64,000 bases of DNA from Bacteroidetes bacterium HGW-Bacteroidetes-4 (GCA_002840905.1 PHDD01000001.1:248001-312000); one strand, 5' to 3'. Counted from the stretch's first letter, positions 16,996-26,262 are shown. Numbers and translations are program-made. The notes: generated by a model not told the origin, from the letters alone.

Positions 16996-17244
16996 AAACA
17001 CAAAGATTGAAAAAAAGGGGGAAACCCTGTTTAAAACCCTGTCACTTTTTTTAACCTGTCAAAATATCAGCCTGGGAAGCACATTCGTTAAAAAAATGTT
17101 AAAGAGCGTTAAACTCTGTTAATTGTTAGGTCAATTTGAAAGGATTGACAATATTAGCACGTTAATTGTTAAGTGGAAGGCTTGTTGATAAAACAAGCAT
17201 TATCCACTAGATTGTTAAACCAATTTGAACAAAAAAATACAATT

Positions 17245-18240
17245 ATGAGCGAAATTGTAGATATTAAAGAATTGAATGAGCGCATACAAAAAGAGAGCGC
17301 TTTTGTTGACATGGTAAACATTGAGATGAATAAAGTGATTGTGGGCCAGAAACACCTGGTTGAAAGTTTACTTATTGGTTTGCTTTCTGACGGTCACGTG
17401 TTGCTCGAGGGTTTGCCCGGTCTGGCAAAAACCCTGGCAATAAATACTCTGGCAAAAATTGTAGATGCCGGATTCAGCCGCATACAGTTTACCCCCGATT
17501 TATTGCCAGCCGATGTTATTGGTACCATGATTTACAGTCAGAAAAAAGAAGAGTTTACCGTTAAAAAAGGGCCTATCTTCAATAATTTTGTTTTGGCCGA
17601 TGAAATTAACCGTGCCCCGGCTAAAGTACAAAGTGCCTTACTCGAAGCCATGCAGGAAAAGCAGGTTACTATTGGCGACCAGACATTTAAGCTGGACAAA
17701 CCCTTTTTGGTTTTGGCAACCCAGAACCCCATTGAACAGGAGGGAACCTATCCGCTGCCCGAAGCCCAGGTTGACCGTTTTATGCTGAAAACCATTATCA
17801 ATTATCCCAAACGCGAAGAAGAACTTTTGATTGTTCGCGAAAATATGGCCCGAAACTTCCCTGAGCCAACAACCATTCTCAAAACAGAAGACATTCTTAA
17901 AGCCCGCGATGTGGTAAAAGAAGTTTACATGGACGAGAAAATTGAGAAGTATATTGTGGATATTGTTTTTGCCACACGCTACCCCGACGAATACGGTTTA
18001 CCTCATTTAAAAGAAATGATTAGTTTTGGAGGTTCACCCCGTGCCAGTATTAACCTTTCAAAGGCTTCAAAAGCATACGCGTTTATTAAACGTCGCGGTT
18101 ACGTAATTCCCGAAGATGTGCGTGCCGTATGCCACGATGTGTTGCGTCACCGGATTGGCTTAACTTATCAGGCCGAAGCCGAAAACATGACTTCTGAAGA
18201 CATTATTAATGAAATACTAAATGCAGTTGAAGTACCTTAA
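17245..18240 (+). CDS. moxR: MoxR family AAA+ ATPase
   Basis: A 331-residue MoxR-type AAA+ chaperone ATPase with Walker A GLPGLAKT (56-63), Walker B FVLADEINRAPAKVQ, sensor-1 ATQNPIEQEGTYPLPEAQVDRF and a C-terminal lid domain. MoxR proteins act with VWA-domain partners to mature or insert metal and membrane complexes, and here all such partners follow in the same operon. ATG 17245 is chosen: an upstream in-frame start at 17173 adds 24 non-conserved residues. It is the first gene of the moxR-DUF58-orf-batABCDE operon that runs to 25784. I could not find a clear promoter in the 249-base gap upstream. Confidence 0.93.
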   Translation: MSEIVDIKELNERIQKESAFVDMVNIEMNKVIVGQKHLVESLLIGLLSDGHVLLEGLPGLAKTLAINTLAKIVDAGFSRIQFTPDLLPADVIGTMIYSQKKEEFTVKKGPIFNNFVLADEINRAPAKVQSALLEAMQEKQVTIGDQTFKLDKPFLVLATQNPIEQEGTYPLPEAQVDRFMLKTIINYPKREEELLIVRENMARNFPEPTTILKTEDILKARDVVKEVYMDEKIEKYIVDIVFATRYPDEYGLPHLKEMISFGGSPRASINLSKASKAYAFIKRRGYVIPEDVRAVCHDVLRHRIGLTYQAEAENMTSEDIINEILNAVEVP

Positions 18241-18297
18241 CGGATATTAGACCGGCGAAATTAGCGTTTAGACCAGTTCATTAAAACCGATACCAGG

Positions 18298-18332
18298 TCT
18301 AAAATCTAAAGTCTAAAATCTAAAATCTAAAA
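18298..18332 (+). repeat. Heptamer tandem repeat before DUF58 gene
   Basis: Five consecutive copies of TCTAAAA (the second reads TCTAAAG) run from 18298 to 18332, ending 5 bases before the ATG at 18338. Seven-base units placed directly in front of a start codon can vary in number by slippage. Confidence 0.8.
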
Positions 18333-18337
18333 AAAAA

Positions 18338-19207
18338 ATGGAAACTTCAGAATTATTAAAAAAAGTACGGCATATCGAAATTAAAACCCGCGGATTATCG
18401 AACCAGATATTTGCTGGTGAGTACCACAGCGCTTTTAAAGGAAAAGGTATGACCTTTAGCGAGGTGCGCGAATACCAGTACGGCGATGCCATACGCGATG
18501 TGGATTGGAATGTTACCGCCCGGTTTAATCACCCGTATGTTAAAATATTTGAAGAGGAGCGCGAATTAACGGTTATGCTGCTGGTCGATGTGAGTGGTTC
18601 AAAGAATTTTGGAACACAAAACCAATACAAACAGGAACTAATGACTGAAATAGCAGCCGTTCTGTCATTCTCAGCCATTAAGAATAACGATAAAATTGGA
18701 GTAATCCTTTTCAGCGATAAAGTAGAGAAATTTATTCCTCCACAAAAAGGAAGAAAGCACATTTTAAGGATTATTCAGGAGTTGCTTAATTTTGAGCCGC
18801 AAAGCAAGCAGACCAATGTTTCGGCTGCGCTCGAATATTTAACCAATGCCATTAAAAAACGCTCCATCGGCTTTATTATTTCCGATTTTATTGATTCTGG
18901 TTTTAAAGATGCACTAACCATTGCTAACCGTAAACACGATATTGTTGGGCTGCGCGTTTTTGATGAACGTGAAACCAACCTGCCTAATATGGGGCTGGTT
19001 AAAATGGTTGATGCCGAAACCGGTGCGTTAAAATGGGTCGATACATCCAGTAAAAAAGTACGCAATGCCTATTCCGATTGGTGGGTAAATCATTCCGCCA
19101 GCCTGGAACAAACTTTTAGAATGAGCGGCGTTGATTATACTTCAGTAGCAACCGATCAGGATTATGTAAAACCCTTGATTTATTTATTTAAACACAGAGG
19201 AGCTTAG
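18338..19207 (+). CDS. DUF58 domain-containing protein (Bat operon)
   Basis: A 289-residue protein of the DUF58 family, a VWA-like fold that accompanies MoxR ATPases. Visible motifs are GEYHSAFKGKGMTFSEVREYQYGDAIRDVDWNVTAR (the DUF58 core, about residues 27-62) and a degenerate MIDAS-like LLVDVSGS, with threonine/aspartate residues later (TNVSAALEYL, SDFID). No TM segment or signal peptide is seen, so it is cytoplasmic and probably bound to MoxR or the BatA/BatB loops. It is the second gene of the operon, after a 97-base gap that contains the heptamer repeat. The next gene starts 1 base after its stop. Confidence 0.9.
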   Translation: METSELLKKVRHIEIKTRGLSNQIFAGEYHSAFKGKGMTFSEVREYQYGDAIRDVDWNVTARFNHPYVKIFEEERELTVMLLVDVSGSKNFGTQNQYKQELMTEIAAVLSFSAIKNNDKIGVILFSDKVEKFIPPQKGRKHILRIIQELLNFEPQSKQTNVSAALEYLTNAIKKRSIGFIISDFIDSGFKDALTIANRKHDIVGLRVFDERETNLPNMGLVKMVDAETGALKWVDTSSKKVRNAYSDWWVNHSASLEQTFRMSGVDYTSVATDQDYVKPLIYLFKHRGA

Positions 19208-19208
19208 C

Positions 19209-20231
19209 ATGAATAACTGTTTTATAAAAAAACTGCTTCTAATCACATTTTTGTCTGTGCTTATTCTGTTCATTGCCATCAGTACTAAAGCACAGGTAAC
19301 TGTCGAGGCACGCATCGATACCAATGTAATGTTAATTGGCGATCAAACCCGGGTATGGCTCGAAGCACAATTTCCCGACAGTTTAATGGTTAGTTTTCCG
19401 GCTTTTTCCGACACAATTATTAAAAATCTTGAGATTCTTGATATTTCACCCATAGACACAACCTTGGCCGACAATGGTTTAAGATTGTTGCAAAGCTATT
19501 TGGTAACCAGTTTCGACAGTGGATTTTATATTATTCCACCAATGGATTTTATTATTGGTTTTCCGAAAGCAGGCCGGATTGATACCCTACATACCGTACC
19601 CTTATATTTTCAAGTCTGGACCATGCCACTTGATACGATAAACCGGGAATCCATTGCCGACATAAAAAAACCGATTGAAGCACCGCTGACCTTACAGGAA
19701 GTTTTACCCTTTGCTGGTGCAGGCTTTGGAATATTGCTGTTGGCTTTTGTTGCTTATCTGTTGTTTATGCGTTTTGTCCGCAAAAAGCCGGTATTGGTTA
19801 AAAGTGAAAAACCAAAGGAGCCTGCGCATTTAATTGCCTTGCGAAATCTCGATTTATTAAGCAACGAAAAGTTGTGGCAAAAAGGCCTGGTAAAAGAATA
19901 TTACTCGCAATTAACTGATGTGGTTCGGACCTACATTGAAGATCGATTCGAAATACCGGCCATGGAATCAACAACCGATCAGATTATGGAATCGTTTCGA
20001 AAAGAGGCAAGTCTCGAAAAGAATTTGAAAGACGATTTGTTCGATCTTTTGGTTAGGGCCGATTTTGTAAAATTTGCCAAAGCAACCACATTAGCCAATG
20101 AGAACGAGCAAAGTTTACGCTTTGCTTATAGTTTTGTTGATAAAACCAAAATCACAGAAGTACTTAGGGACGGGGATGAAGAGGAAAATGTTGAAACAGC
20201 AAAAGAAACAAGTACAGCCAAAACAAAATAA
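19209..20231 (+). CDS. Membrane-anchored Bat-operon protein, function unknown
   Basis: A 340-residue protein found at this place in Bacteroidota aerotolerance operons. The N-terminus is a signal peptide or anchor (KLLLITFLSVLILFIAISTKAQ). A periplasmic beta-rich region follows (about 30-165), then one TM helix (VLPFAGAGFGILLLAFVAYLLF) and a cytoplasmic helical tail rich in acidic residues (GDEEENVETAKE). The topology and tail resemble those of BatD, so it may be a short paralogue acting with the DUF58 and VWA proteins; that is inference. It starts 1 base after the DUF58 stop and ends 8 bases before batA. Confidence 0.8.
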   Translation: MNNCFIKKLLLITFLSVLILFIAISTKAQVTVEARIDTNVMLIGDQTRVWLEAQFPDSLMVSFPAFSDTIIKNLEILDISPIDTTLADNGLRLLQSYLVTSFDSGFYIIPPMDFIIGFPKAGRIDTLHTVPLYFQVWTMPLDTINRESIADIKKPIEAPLTLQEVLPFAGAGFGILLLAFVAYLLFMRFVRKKPVLVKSEKPKEPAHLIALRNLDLLSNEKLWQKGLVKEYYSQLTDVVRTYIEDRFEIPAMESTTDQIMESFRKEASLEKNLKDDLFDLLVRADFVKFAKATTLANENEQSLRFAYSFVDKTKITEVLRDGDEEENVETAKETSTAKTK

Positions 20232-20239
20232 CAGTAACT

Positions 20240-21235
20240 ATGGAAAACTTAACATTTCAAAATCCAAATTTACTTTACCTGCTTTTGGTACTGGTTCCGT
20301 TAATTGCCTGGTATGTGTTTAAACACGACAAGTATCAGGCTTCCATCAGGCTTTCAACGGTAAAAGGATTTTCGAAAGTACGCAACAGCTACAAATATTA
20401 TTTACGGCATCTGCCACCAGTATTGCATATGCTTGGCATTGCATTGCTAATAATTGCTTTGGCCCGTCCGCAATCAACCGATAACTGGAGCAATACGTCA
20501 ACAGAAGGTATTGACATTGTTTTAGCATTAGATATTTCAACAAGTATGCTGGCCGAAGATTTTAAGCCCAACCGGCTCGAAGCAGCAAAACAGGATGCCA
20601 TTCGTTTTATTTCAGGCCGTCCCAACGACCGCATTGGCCTGGTTATTTTTTCAGGAGAAAGTTTTACACAATGTCCTTTAACTACCGATCATGCCGTACT
20701 GATAAACCTGATTAACGATGTAAAGCCTGGTATGATTGAAGATGGAACAGCCATTGGATTGGGCTTGGCTAATGCAGTCAGCAGGTTACGCGAGAGCAAA
20801 GCCATAAGTAAAGTAATTATTTTAATGACCGATGGAGTAAACAATCAGGGACAGGTTCCCCCATTAACGGCTGCTGAAATTGCTAAAACATTTGGCGTTC
20901 GGGTTTATTCTATTGGTGTAGGCTCCAAGGGAACTGCACCTTATCCGGTTACCGATATGTTCGGAAGAAAAAGATACCAGGATATGGAAGTGGAAATTGA
21001 TGAAGAAGTACTGTCACAAATTGCTCAAATGACCGATGGACGCTATTTCAGAGCAGTCGATAACAAAAGACTCGAAGAAGTTTATTACGAGATTGACAAA
21101 CTCGAAAAATCAAAAATCGAGGTAAAAGAATACAGCCGCAAAAACGAAGAATACCTGCCATTTTTGGTCTTGGCCGGAATTCTTCTGGTTTTTGAAGTGG
21201 TTTTGAGGAATACCTTATTACGAAATATTCCCTAA
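20240..21235 (+). CDS. batA: BatA: membrane VWA-domain protein
   Basis: A 331-residue protein with two N-terminal TM helices (about 10-28 and 58-76), a periplasm/cytoplasm-facing von Willebrand A domain with the MIDAS motif D98-I-S100-T-S102 and later Thr and Asp ligands (TDHAVL, MTDGVNNQG), and a C-terminal TM helix (FLVLAGILLVFEVVL). BatA was linked to oxygen tolerance in Bacteroides fragilis. The VWA domain probably docks partners through a bound divalent metal. It is followed 11 bases later by the paralogue batB. Confidence 0.92.
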   Translation: MENLTFQNPNLLYLLLVLVPLIAWYVFKHDKYQASIRLSTVKGFSKVRNSYKYYLRHLPPVLHMLGIALLIIALARPQSTDNWSNTSTEGIDIVLALDISTSMLAEDFKPNRLEAAKQDAIRFISGRPNDRIGLVIFSGESFTQCPLTTDHAVLINLINDVKPGMIEDGTAIGLGLANAVSRLRESKAISKVIILMTDGVNNQGQVPPLTAAEIAKTFGVRVYSIGVGSKGTAPYPVTDMFGRKRYQDMEVEIDEEVLSQIAQMTDGRYFRAVDNKRLEEVYYEIDKLEKSKIEVKEYSRKNEEYLPFLVLAGILLVFEVVLRNTLLRNIP

Positions 21236-21246
21236 ATTTTAAGATT

Positions 21247-22302
21247 ATGTTTCAGTTTGCACATATAGAATATTTATACGGTTTATTGGCTTTACCCATT
21301 TTAGGCTTCATTTTTTTAATAGCGCTATATCGCAGAAAAAGAGCCCTGAAAAACTTTGGAAATCCAGATTTGGTTAATGGATTAACCCCTGAAGCATCAT
21401 TAAGCAAACCCTGGATTAAATTTATTCTTATGGAATCGGCCTTAATGCTAATAATTATTTCCTTGGCAGGACCACAATTTGGAACTAAGCTTAAGGAAAT
21501 TAAGCGCGAAGGGGTTGAATTGGTTATTGCTCTCGATATTTCAAATAGTATGATGGCAGAAGATATTGCCCCAAATCGTTTGGAAAATGCAAAACGGGCC
21601 ATTTCAAAACTGGTCGATCGCTTGCACAACGACAAAGTAGCACTGGTGGTTTTTGCCGGCGATGCTTTTGTGCAATTGCCCATGACCACCGATTATGAAG
21701 CCGCTAAGATGTTTTTAAGTACCATTTCACCCAAATTAATCAATAATCAGGGAACAGCTATTGGTGCAGCTATTGAATTGGGAATAAAAGCATTTACTCC
21801 CAGCCAAGAGAAAAATAAAGCTTTAATAATAATTACCGATGGTGAAAATCATGAAGGAAATGCCGTTGACCTGGCTACAGCAGCCAACGATGAGGGTATT
21901 ATAGTTCATACCATTGGAATGGGTTTATCAAAGGGAGCCCCCATTCCAGAATACAATCAGTACGGCCAAAAAGATTACCGTACCGACAACCAGGGCAAAG
22001 TGGTTATATCAAAACTGGATGAAGACATGCTGAAAAAAATCGCTGTTTCGGGTGGGGGTAAGTACATCAGGGCCAACAATACAAAAACCGGACTGAATGC
22101 CTTGTTCGATGAACTGAACCAAATGGAAAAAGCAGAAATGGAAGTAAAAGCATATGCCGAATACGAAGAACAGTTTCAGTATTTTGTTGGCTTTGCTTTA
22201 TTAATACTTGTTATTGAGTTTTTTATTTTATTTAAAAAGAATAAACGCCTGAGTACGGTAAATATTTTTAAAAGCAATTTACTTGATCTTAAAAAACAAT
22301 AG
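21247..22302 (+). CDS. batB: BatB: membrane VWA-domain protein
   Basis: A 351-residue paralogue of BatA with the same plan: TM helices near 8-28 and 57-75, a VWA domain with MIDAS D97-I-S99-N-S101, a second metal-ligand loop (MTTDYEA) and ITDGENHEG, and a C-terminal TM helix (FVGFALLILVIEFFILF) followed by a basic tail. The pair probably arose by duplication and forms a hetero-complex with MoxR and BatC-E. It lies 11 bases from both batA and batC. Confidence 0.92.
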   Translation: MFQFAHIEYLYGLLALPILGFIFLIALYRRKRALKNFGNPDLVNGLTPEASLSKPWIKFILMESALMLIIISLAGPQFGTKLKEIKREGVELVIALDISNSMMAEDIAPNRLENAKRAISKLVDRLHNDKVALVVFAGDAFVQLPMTTDYEAAKMFLSTISPKLINNQGTAIGAAIELGIKAFTPSQEKNKALIIITDGENHEGNAVDLATAANDEGIIVHTIGMGLSKGAPIPEYNQYGQKDYRTDNQGKVVISKLDEDMLKKIAVSGGGKYIRANNTKTGLNALFDELNQMEKAEMEVKAYAEYEEQFQYFVGFALLILVIEFFILFKKNKRLSTVNIFKSNLLDLKKQ

Positions 22303-22313
22303 GAGGAAGCGAT

Positions 22314-23093
22314 ATGATTAAAATATTTTTCCTGATTTTGTTTGTAGTTTTTACTCATGTTATGGTTTTTGCCCAACAAGAGCGAAAATACATCAGACAT
22401 GGAAACCGCGAATACGAAAAAGCTAAAATTGATTCAGTTACTGTTGACACCACTAAATATCAGAACGCCGAAGTGGAATACCGAAAAGCTTTGGATGTGG
22501 ATCCAAACAATTGGGATGCCATCTATAATCTGGCCAATTCACTTTTAAAACAAGGCAAGTACCATGAGGCAGCCAAACAGTATATGGCAGCTACAGGAAT
22601 GTATAATCCGGACAAGGAACAATTGGCCATGGCCTACCATAATCTGGGAAATGCCCACTTGTTATCGAACCAATTAAACGAAGCTATTGAGGCGTTTAAA
22701 AATTCGCTGCGAAACAATCCCAGCGATTACGAAACCAAGTATAACCTGGCTTGGGCTCAGGACAAGTTGAAGCAACAACAAAACCAGCAGCAGGATCAGA
22801 ACCAGGATAAAGAGAATCCCGAACAGGAAAATAAGGACAAACAGCAAAACCAGAATCAAAATCAGGATCAGCAGGAACAAGAACAGGATAAACAGCAGCA
22901 GCAACAGCAGGAACAACAGCAACAAAATCAGCAGGAACAACAGCAGCAAACCCAGGAACAGGAGCAGCAAATTTCAAAAGAAGATGCCCTGCGAATTCTG
23001 GAAGCATTGCAAAACGATGAAAAAGAAATTCAGGAAAAAGTGCAGAAACAAAAAGTGCAACCCAAAAAGCGAACCACACAAAAAGACTGGTAG
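22314..23093 (+). CDS. batC: BatC: TPR protein with long Gln-rich tail
   Basis: A 259-residue exported protein: signal peptide (FFLILFVVFTHVMVFAQ), three TPR-like units (residues about 40-150, for example AEVEYRKALDVDPNNWDAIY and AIEAFKNSLRNNPSDYETKY), then about 75 residues made nearly only of Gln, Asn, Asp, Glu and Lys (about 155-225), and a short Lys-rich end. The low-complexity tract is probably an unstructured linker and is unusually long. The tract creates a long Leu-rich open frame on the other strand that is not a gene. Confidence 0.9.
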   Translation: MIKIFFLILFVVFTHVMVFAQQERKYIRHGNREYEKAKIDSVTVDTTKYQNAEVEYRKALDVDPNNWDAIYNLANSLLKQGKYHEAAKQYMAATGMYNPDKEQLAMAYHNLGNAHLLSNQLNEAIEAFKNSLRNNPSDYETKYNLAWAQDKLKQQQNQQQDQNQDKENPEQENKDKQQNQNQNQDQQEQEQDKQQQQQQEQQQQNQQEQQQQTQEQEQQISKEDALRILEALQNDEKEIQEKVQKQKVQPKKRTTQKDW

Positions 23094-23149
23094 TTCCGTA
23101 ATTTTTGTATCCGATGCTTTATCTTTGAACCCGAAAAACAACTAATAGA

Positions 23150-24973
23150 ATGAAAAAGGCAAAACATATCTTTTTTTTAATCCTAAGCATTATCCTCTTT
23201 GGTTTTACGCTGGAGAGCCTTTCTCAGCAGGTAGAATTTAACGCTTCGGCTCCAAGGGTGGTTGAACTGGGCGAACAATTTCGTCTTTCGTACTCTTTAA
23301 ATGCCAAAGGAAGCGATTTTGAAGAGCCTGAATTTGAAAATTTCAGGGTGCTTTCAGGGCCAAATGTTTCAAGCAGTTCCAGTGTGCAGATAATTAATGG
23401 AAAAATGTCGCAAAGTGTTGCCTACACATATACTTTCATACTTATGGCAATAAGCGAGGGAAATTTTACACTTCCTCCAGCTAAAGTAGCGGTAAAAGGG
23501 AAAACCTACCAGTCGAACAGCTTTTCCATTGAAGTGGTAAAAGGATCGCAAAATGCACCAACAAATACCGGTAATACATCTTCTGGAAGTACACAACTGC
23601 CCGGAACGAATGAAAAATTGTTTGTTACTGTTGAGGTGAATAAAACAAGCTTGTACCAAGGCGATAATTTAATAGCAACAATTAAACTTTACACACAACG
23701 CAGTTTAGCTGGATTTGAAGAAATTAAATTTCCACCGTTTACCGGTTTCTGGAGTCAGGATTTGGAATCGCCACAGCAGATTCAATTGCAGCGCGAAAAT
23801 ATAAACGGGCAGATTTATGAAGCAGGCCTTATTAAAAGCGTCTTACTTTTCCCTCAGCGATCGGGCGAAATACAGATCGATCCATTTGAGCTGACCGTTG
23901 TTGTTCAGGAACGTACGCGAAGCAACAATCCTTTCGACGATTTTTTTGGAGGATCAGTCCGCAGGATACCATTAAAAGTGGCCAGCAAACCGGTTAAAAT
24001 TAATGTTTTGCCCTTACCTGTCGGAAAACCCGAACACTTTGACGGAGCTGTGGGAACCTATTCGCTAGCGGCATCGATCGATAAAACCAGCGTAAAAGCC
24101 AACGAAGCAGTAAATTTAAAAGTGAAAATCTCAGGAACCGGAAATCTGAAACTGATAAAACCGCTTAAGGTTGATTTTCCACCCGATTTGGATGTATATG
24201 ATCCCAAAACATCGTTGAACAGTAAAGTTACAACTCAGGGTGAAGCCGGAAGTGTGACTTTTGATTACCTGTTTATACCTCGATACGCGGGATCTTATCG
24301 GATAGCACCCATTGAATTTAGTTATTTCGATCCCACATCAAAAAGCTATAAAACCCAAACTACAAAAGAATTTGTTATTGACGTAGAAAGGGGCTCAGGC
24401 GATCAGGAAATGACTTCGGGTGTGGTTCAAACCTTAAGTAAAGAAGATGTTAAATTTATTGGACAGGATATTCGCTTTCTTAAAAGTCAGGTGCAATTGA
24501 AAAAGAAAACAGGCATCTGGTTTGGTACCCTTAATTTTTACCTGTTTTATGTGGTTCCGTTTGTGTTGTTTATTTTAATTATTCTGGTTCGAATCACACA
24601 AATTAAACAGAATGCCAATCAGGCCAAAGTACGTAACCGGAAAGCCAACCGAATTTCGCGTAAGCGTCTGAAGGTGGCAGTTTCATTTATGAAAAAAAAC
24701 AATTCCGAAAATTTTTATGATGAAGTTTTAAAGGCAATCTGGGGATATTTAAGCGATAAGCTGGCCATTCCGGTTTCAAATTTGTCGAAAGATAACGTTA
24801 CAGAATTGCTGACAAAGCATAAAGTTGACGAAGAGCTGACCCTTCAATTGATGAACCTGCTCAACGAATGCGAATTTGCACGGTTTGCACCATCGGCTGT
24901 TTCAGGCGGAATGGACGAACTATACCGGAAAGCTCAGAAGTTGATTTCAAAACTCGATCAAAAAATAAAATAG
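23150..24973 (+). CDS. batD: BatD: aerotolerance membrane protein
   Basis: A 607-residue BatD (oxygen-tolerance) protein with an N-terminal signal segment (IFFLILSIILFGFTLESLSQ), a large extracytoplasmic part built of Ig-like beta domains (about 25-430), one TM helix (LNFYLFYVVPFVLFILIILV, about 460-480) and a cytoplasmic helical domain with basic residues. A region such as GTYSLAASIDKTSVKANEAVNLKVKISGTGNL is characteristic of the family. It begins 56 bases after batC and is the largest protein in the operon. Confidence 0.9.
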   Translation: MKKAKHIFFLILSIILFGFTLESLSQQVEFNASAPRVVELGEQFRLSYSLNAKGSDFEEPEFENFRVLSGPNVSSSSSVQIINGKMSQSVAYTYTFILMAISEGNFTLPPAKVAVKGKTYQSNSFSIEVVKGSQNAPTNTGNTSSGSTQLPGTNEKLFVTVEVNKTSLYQGDNLIATIKLYTQRSLAGFEEIKFPPFTGFWSQDLESPQQIQLQRENINGQIYEAGLIKSVLLFPQRSGEIQIDPFELTVVVQERTRSNNPFDDFFGGSVRRIPLKVASKPVKINVLPLPVGKPEHFDGAVGTYSLAASIDKTSVKANEAVNLKVKISGTGNLKLIKPLKVDFPPDLDVYDPKTSLNSKVTTQGEAGSVTFDYLFIPRYAGSYRIAPIEFSYFDPTSKSYKTQTTKEFVIDVERGSGDQEMTSGVVQTLSKEDVKFIGQDIRFLKSQVQLKKKTGIWFGTLNFYLFYVVPFVLFILIILVRITQIKQNANQAKVRNRKANRISRKRLKVAVSFMKKNNSENFYDEVLKAIWGYLSDKLAIPVSNLSKDNVTELLTKHKVDEELTLQLMNLLNECEFARFAPSAVSGGMDELYRKAQKLISKLDQKIK

Positions 24974-25022
24974 TCAGGTTCCGTTTGTTTTAAATTAATT
25001 AAGGAATAAAACCCAATAAGCA

Positions 25023-25784
25023 ATGAAGCGTTTAAAAACAATATTTTTAGGAATTATTTTGCTGATTTCGGTGCTGGTTTTTGCCAACGGGCAACAGCAA
25101 TTAGTCGATTCGGCAGCTAATTTTTATTCAGCATCGCAATTCGAAAAAGCTATTGAAACATATCAGCAGGTTATTCAAAATGGGTACGAATCGGCCGAAT
25201 TGTATTACAACCTGGGTAACGCTTATTATAAATCAAATAAAATTCCCTTAGCCATTACCAATTACGAGCGGGCTTTAAAATTAGCGCCCGGCGACGAGGA
25301 TATTCTTTTTAACCTTCAACTGGCCAATACCCATGTGGTTGATAAGATAGAGGTTTTACCCGAGTTTTTCCTAACTTCGTGGTGGAACCGTTTTATTCAA
25401 CTCTTTTCGTCGAACCAATGGGCCCTTATTAGTATTTCAACTTTTGTATCAGGCCTGGTTTTATTGCTGGTTTTCTTTCTGTCGGGGTGGGTTGTGGCAC
25501 GTAAGCTTTCGTTTTGGATGGCGGTACTTTTGATTTTTGTATCGATTTTCACGTTTAATTTTTCTCGCAAACAAAAATGGTTTGCATTAAATGAACCGGA
25601 AGCCATAATAATGACTCCTTCGATAGTGGTAAAAAGCGCACCCAGCGAAATCGGCACCGAACTCTTTTTAATTCACGAAGGATTAAAAGTTAAAGTAACC
25701 GATAAATTGGGCGACTGGCGCGAAATAAAACTTTCCGATGGAAACAAAGGATGGGTAAAGCAGGAAGATTTAATTATAATATAA
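25023..25784 (+). CDS. batE: BatE: TPR and SH3-like domain protein
   Basis: A 253-residue protein with a signal peptide (IFLGIILLISVLVFANGQ), two or three TPR units (residues about 25-105, YYNLGNAYYKSNKIPLAITNYERALKLAPGDE), two TM helices (about 137-180) and a C-terminal SH3-type domain (SEIGTELFLIHEGLKVKVTDKLGDWREIKLSDGNKGWVKQEDL). This domain order is diagnostic for BatE. It ends the operon; a hairpin terminator follows within 20 bases. Confidence 0.92.
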   Translation: MKRLKTIFLGIILLISVLVFANGQQQLVDSAANFYSASQFEKAIETYQQVIQNGYESAELYYNLGNAYYKSNKIPLAITNYERALKLAPGDEDILFNLQLANTHVVDKIEVLPEFFLTSWWNRFIQLFSSNQWALISISTFVSGLVLLLVFFLSGWVVARKLSFWMAVLLIFVSIFTFNFSRKQKWFALNEPEAIIMTPSIVVKSAPSEIGTELFLIHEGLKVKVTDKLGDWREIKLSDGNKGWVKQEDLIII

Positions 25785-25802
25785 TCTTACCGGAAGTATT
25801 CC

Positions 25803-25838
25803 AAAAAAAGATGGCTTAATAAAAGTCATCTTTTTTTT
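25803..25838 (+). terminator. Terminator of the moxR/bat operon
   Basis: AAAAAAAGATG (25803-25813) pairs with CATCTTTTTTT (25827-25837), ending in a T-run. It lies 19 bases after the batE stop codon. Confidence 0.85.
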
Positions 25839-25952
25839 ATTTTATGAAAAAAAACAAAAATATTTCATTTATGGGGTAGGGTTTGCTTTTTGCCACCTGT
25901 TATTGATGTGTATGTTTTTTAGAATACCTTTAAAACAATAGAAATAAATATT

Positions 25953-26201
25953 ATGGAAAAAGAGATAAAATTAGGGGTTTACAGGATACTACGAAAATTA
26001 GGCGTGCATCGTGAAGAGATTTACCCGGAAGCAAAATTTAGCACCGATTATTTTTTTGATGACAAAGATTGGAACTGCTTTTTGTTTTTTATCGAAAGCA
26101 AGTTCGATATTTCCATTACTGACGAAGAACAAAAACAATTAGTTTCCGTGGGCAATACCATTGAGATTGTCGACAAACACTTACAAGCTATACCTGCTTA
26201 A
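25953..26201 (+). CDS. Acyl-carrier-protein-like protein lacking the serine
   Basis: An 82-residue acidic protein whose second half, FIESKFDISITDEEQKQLVSVGNTIEIVDKHL, matches helices II to IV of acyl carrier proteins (compare the EEEFDIEIPDEE type). The pantetheine attachment motif DSL is missing: the aligned residues are D36-D37-K38, so Asp37 replaces serine and it cannot carry a 4'-phosphopantetheine arm. It may be a structural or regulatory ACP homologue. The gene stands alone with its own terminator; a TTTG (25889-25892), 18 bases, TATGTTTT (25911-25918) upstream is a weak promoter match. Confidence 0.75.
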   Translation: MEKEIKLGVYRILRKLGVHREEIYPEAKFSTDYFFDDKDWNCFLFFIESKFDISITDEEQKQLVSVGNTIEIVDKHLQAIPA

Positions 26202-26236
26202 TTCAAATAATTCTACATTTTTAGTTTAACTAATTT

Positions 26237-26262
26237 CCCCGCGCCTGCGGGGATTTTTTTTA
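26237..26262 (+). terminator. Strong terminator after ACP-like gene
   Basis: CCCCGC (26237-26242) pairs with GCGGGG (26247-26252) around a 4-base loop and is followed by ATTTTTTTT. It is a compact high-GC hairpin in an AT-rich gap. Confidence 0.93.

Noticed and set aside
22674-22970. Leu-rich 98-codon minus-strand frame
   Set aside because: It is the complement of the CAG/CAA-rich BatC tract, which always reads as Leu/Val on the other strand.
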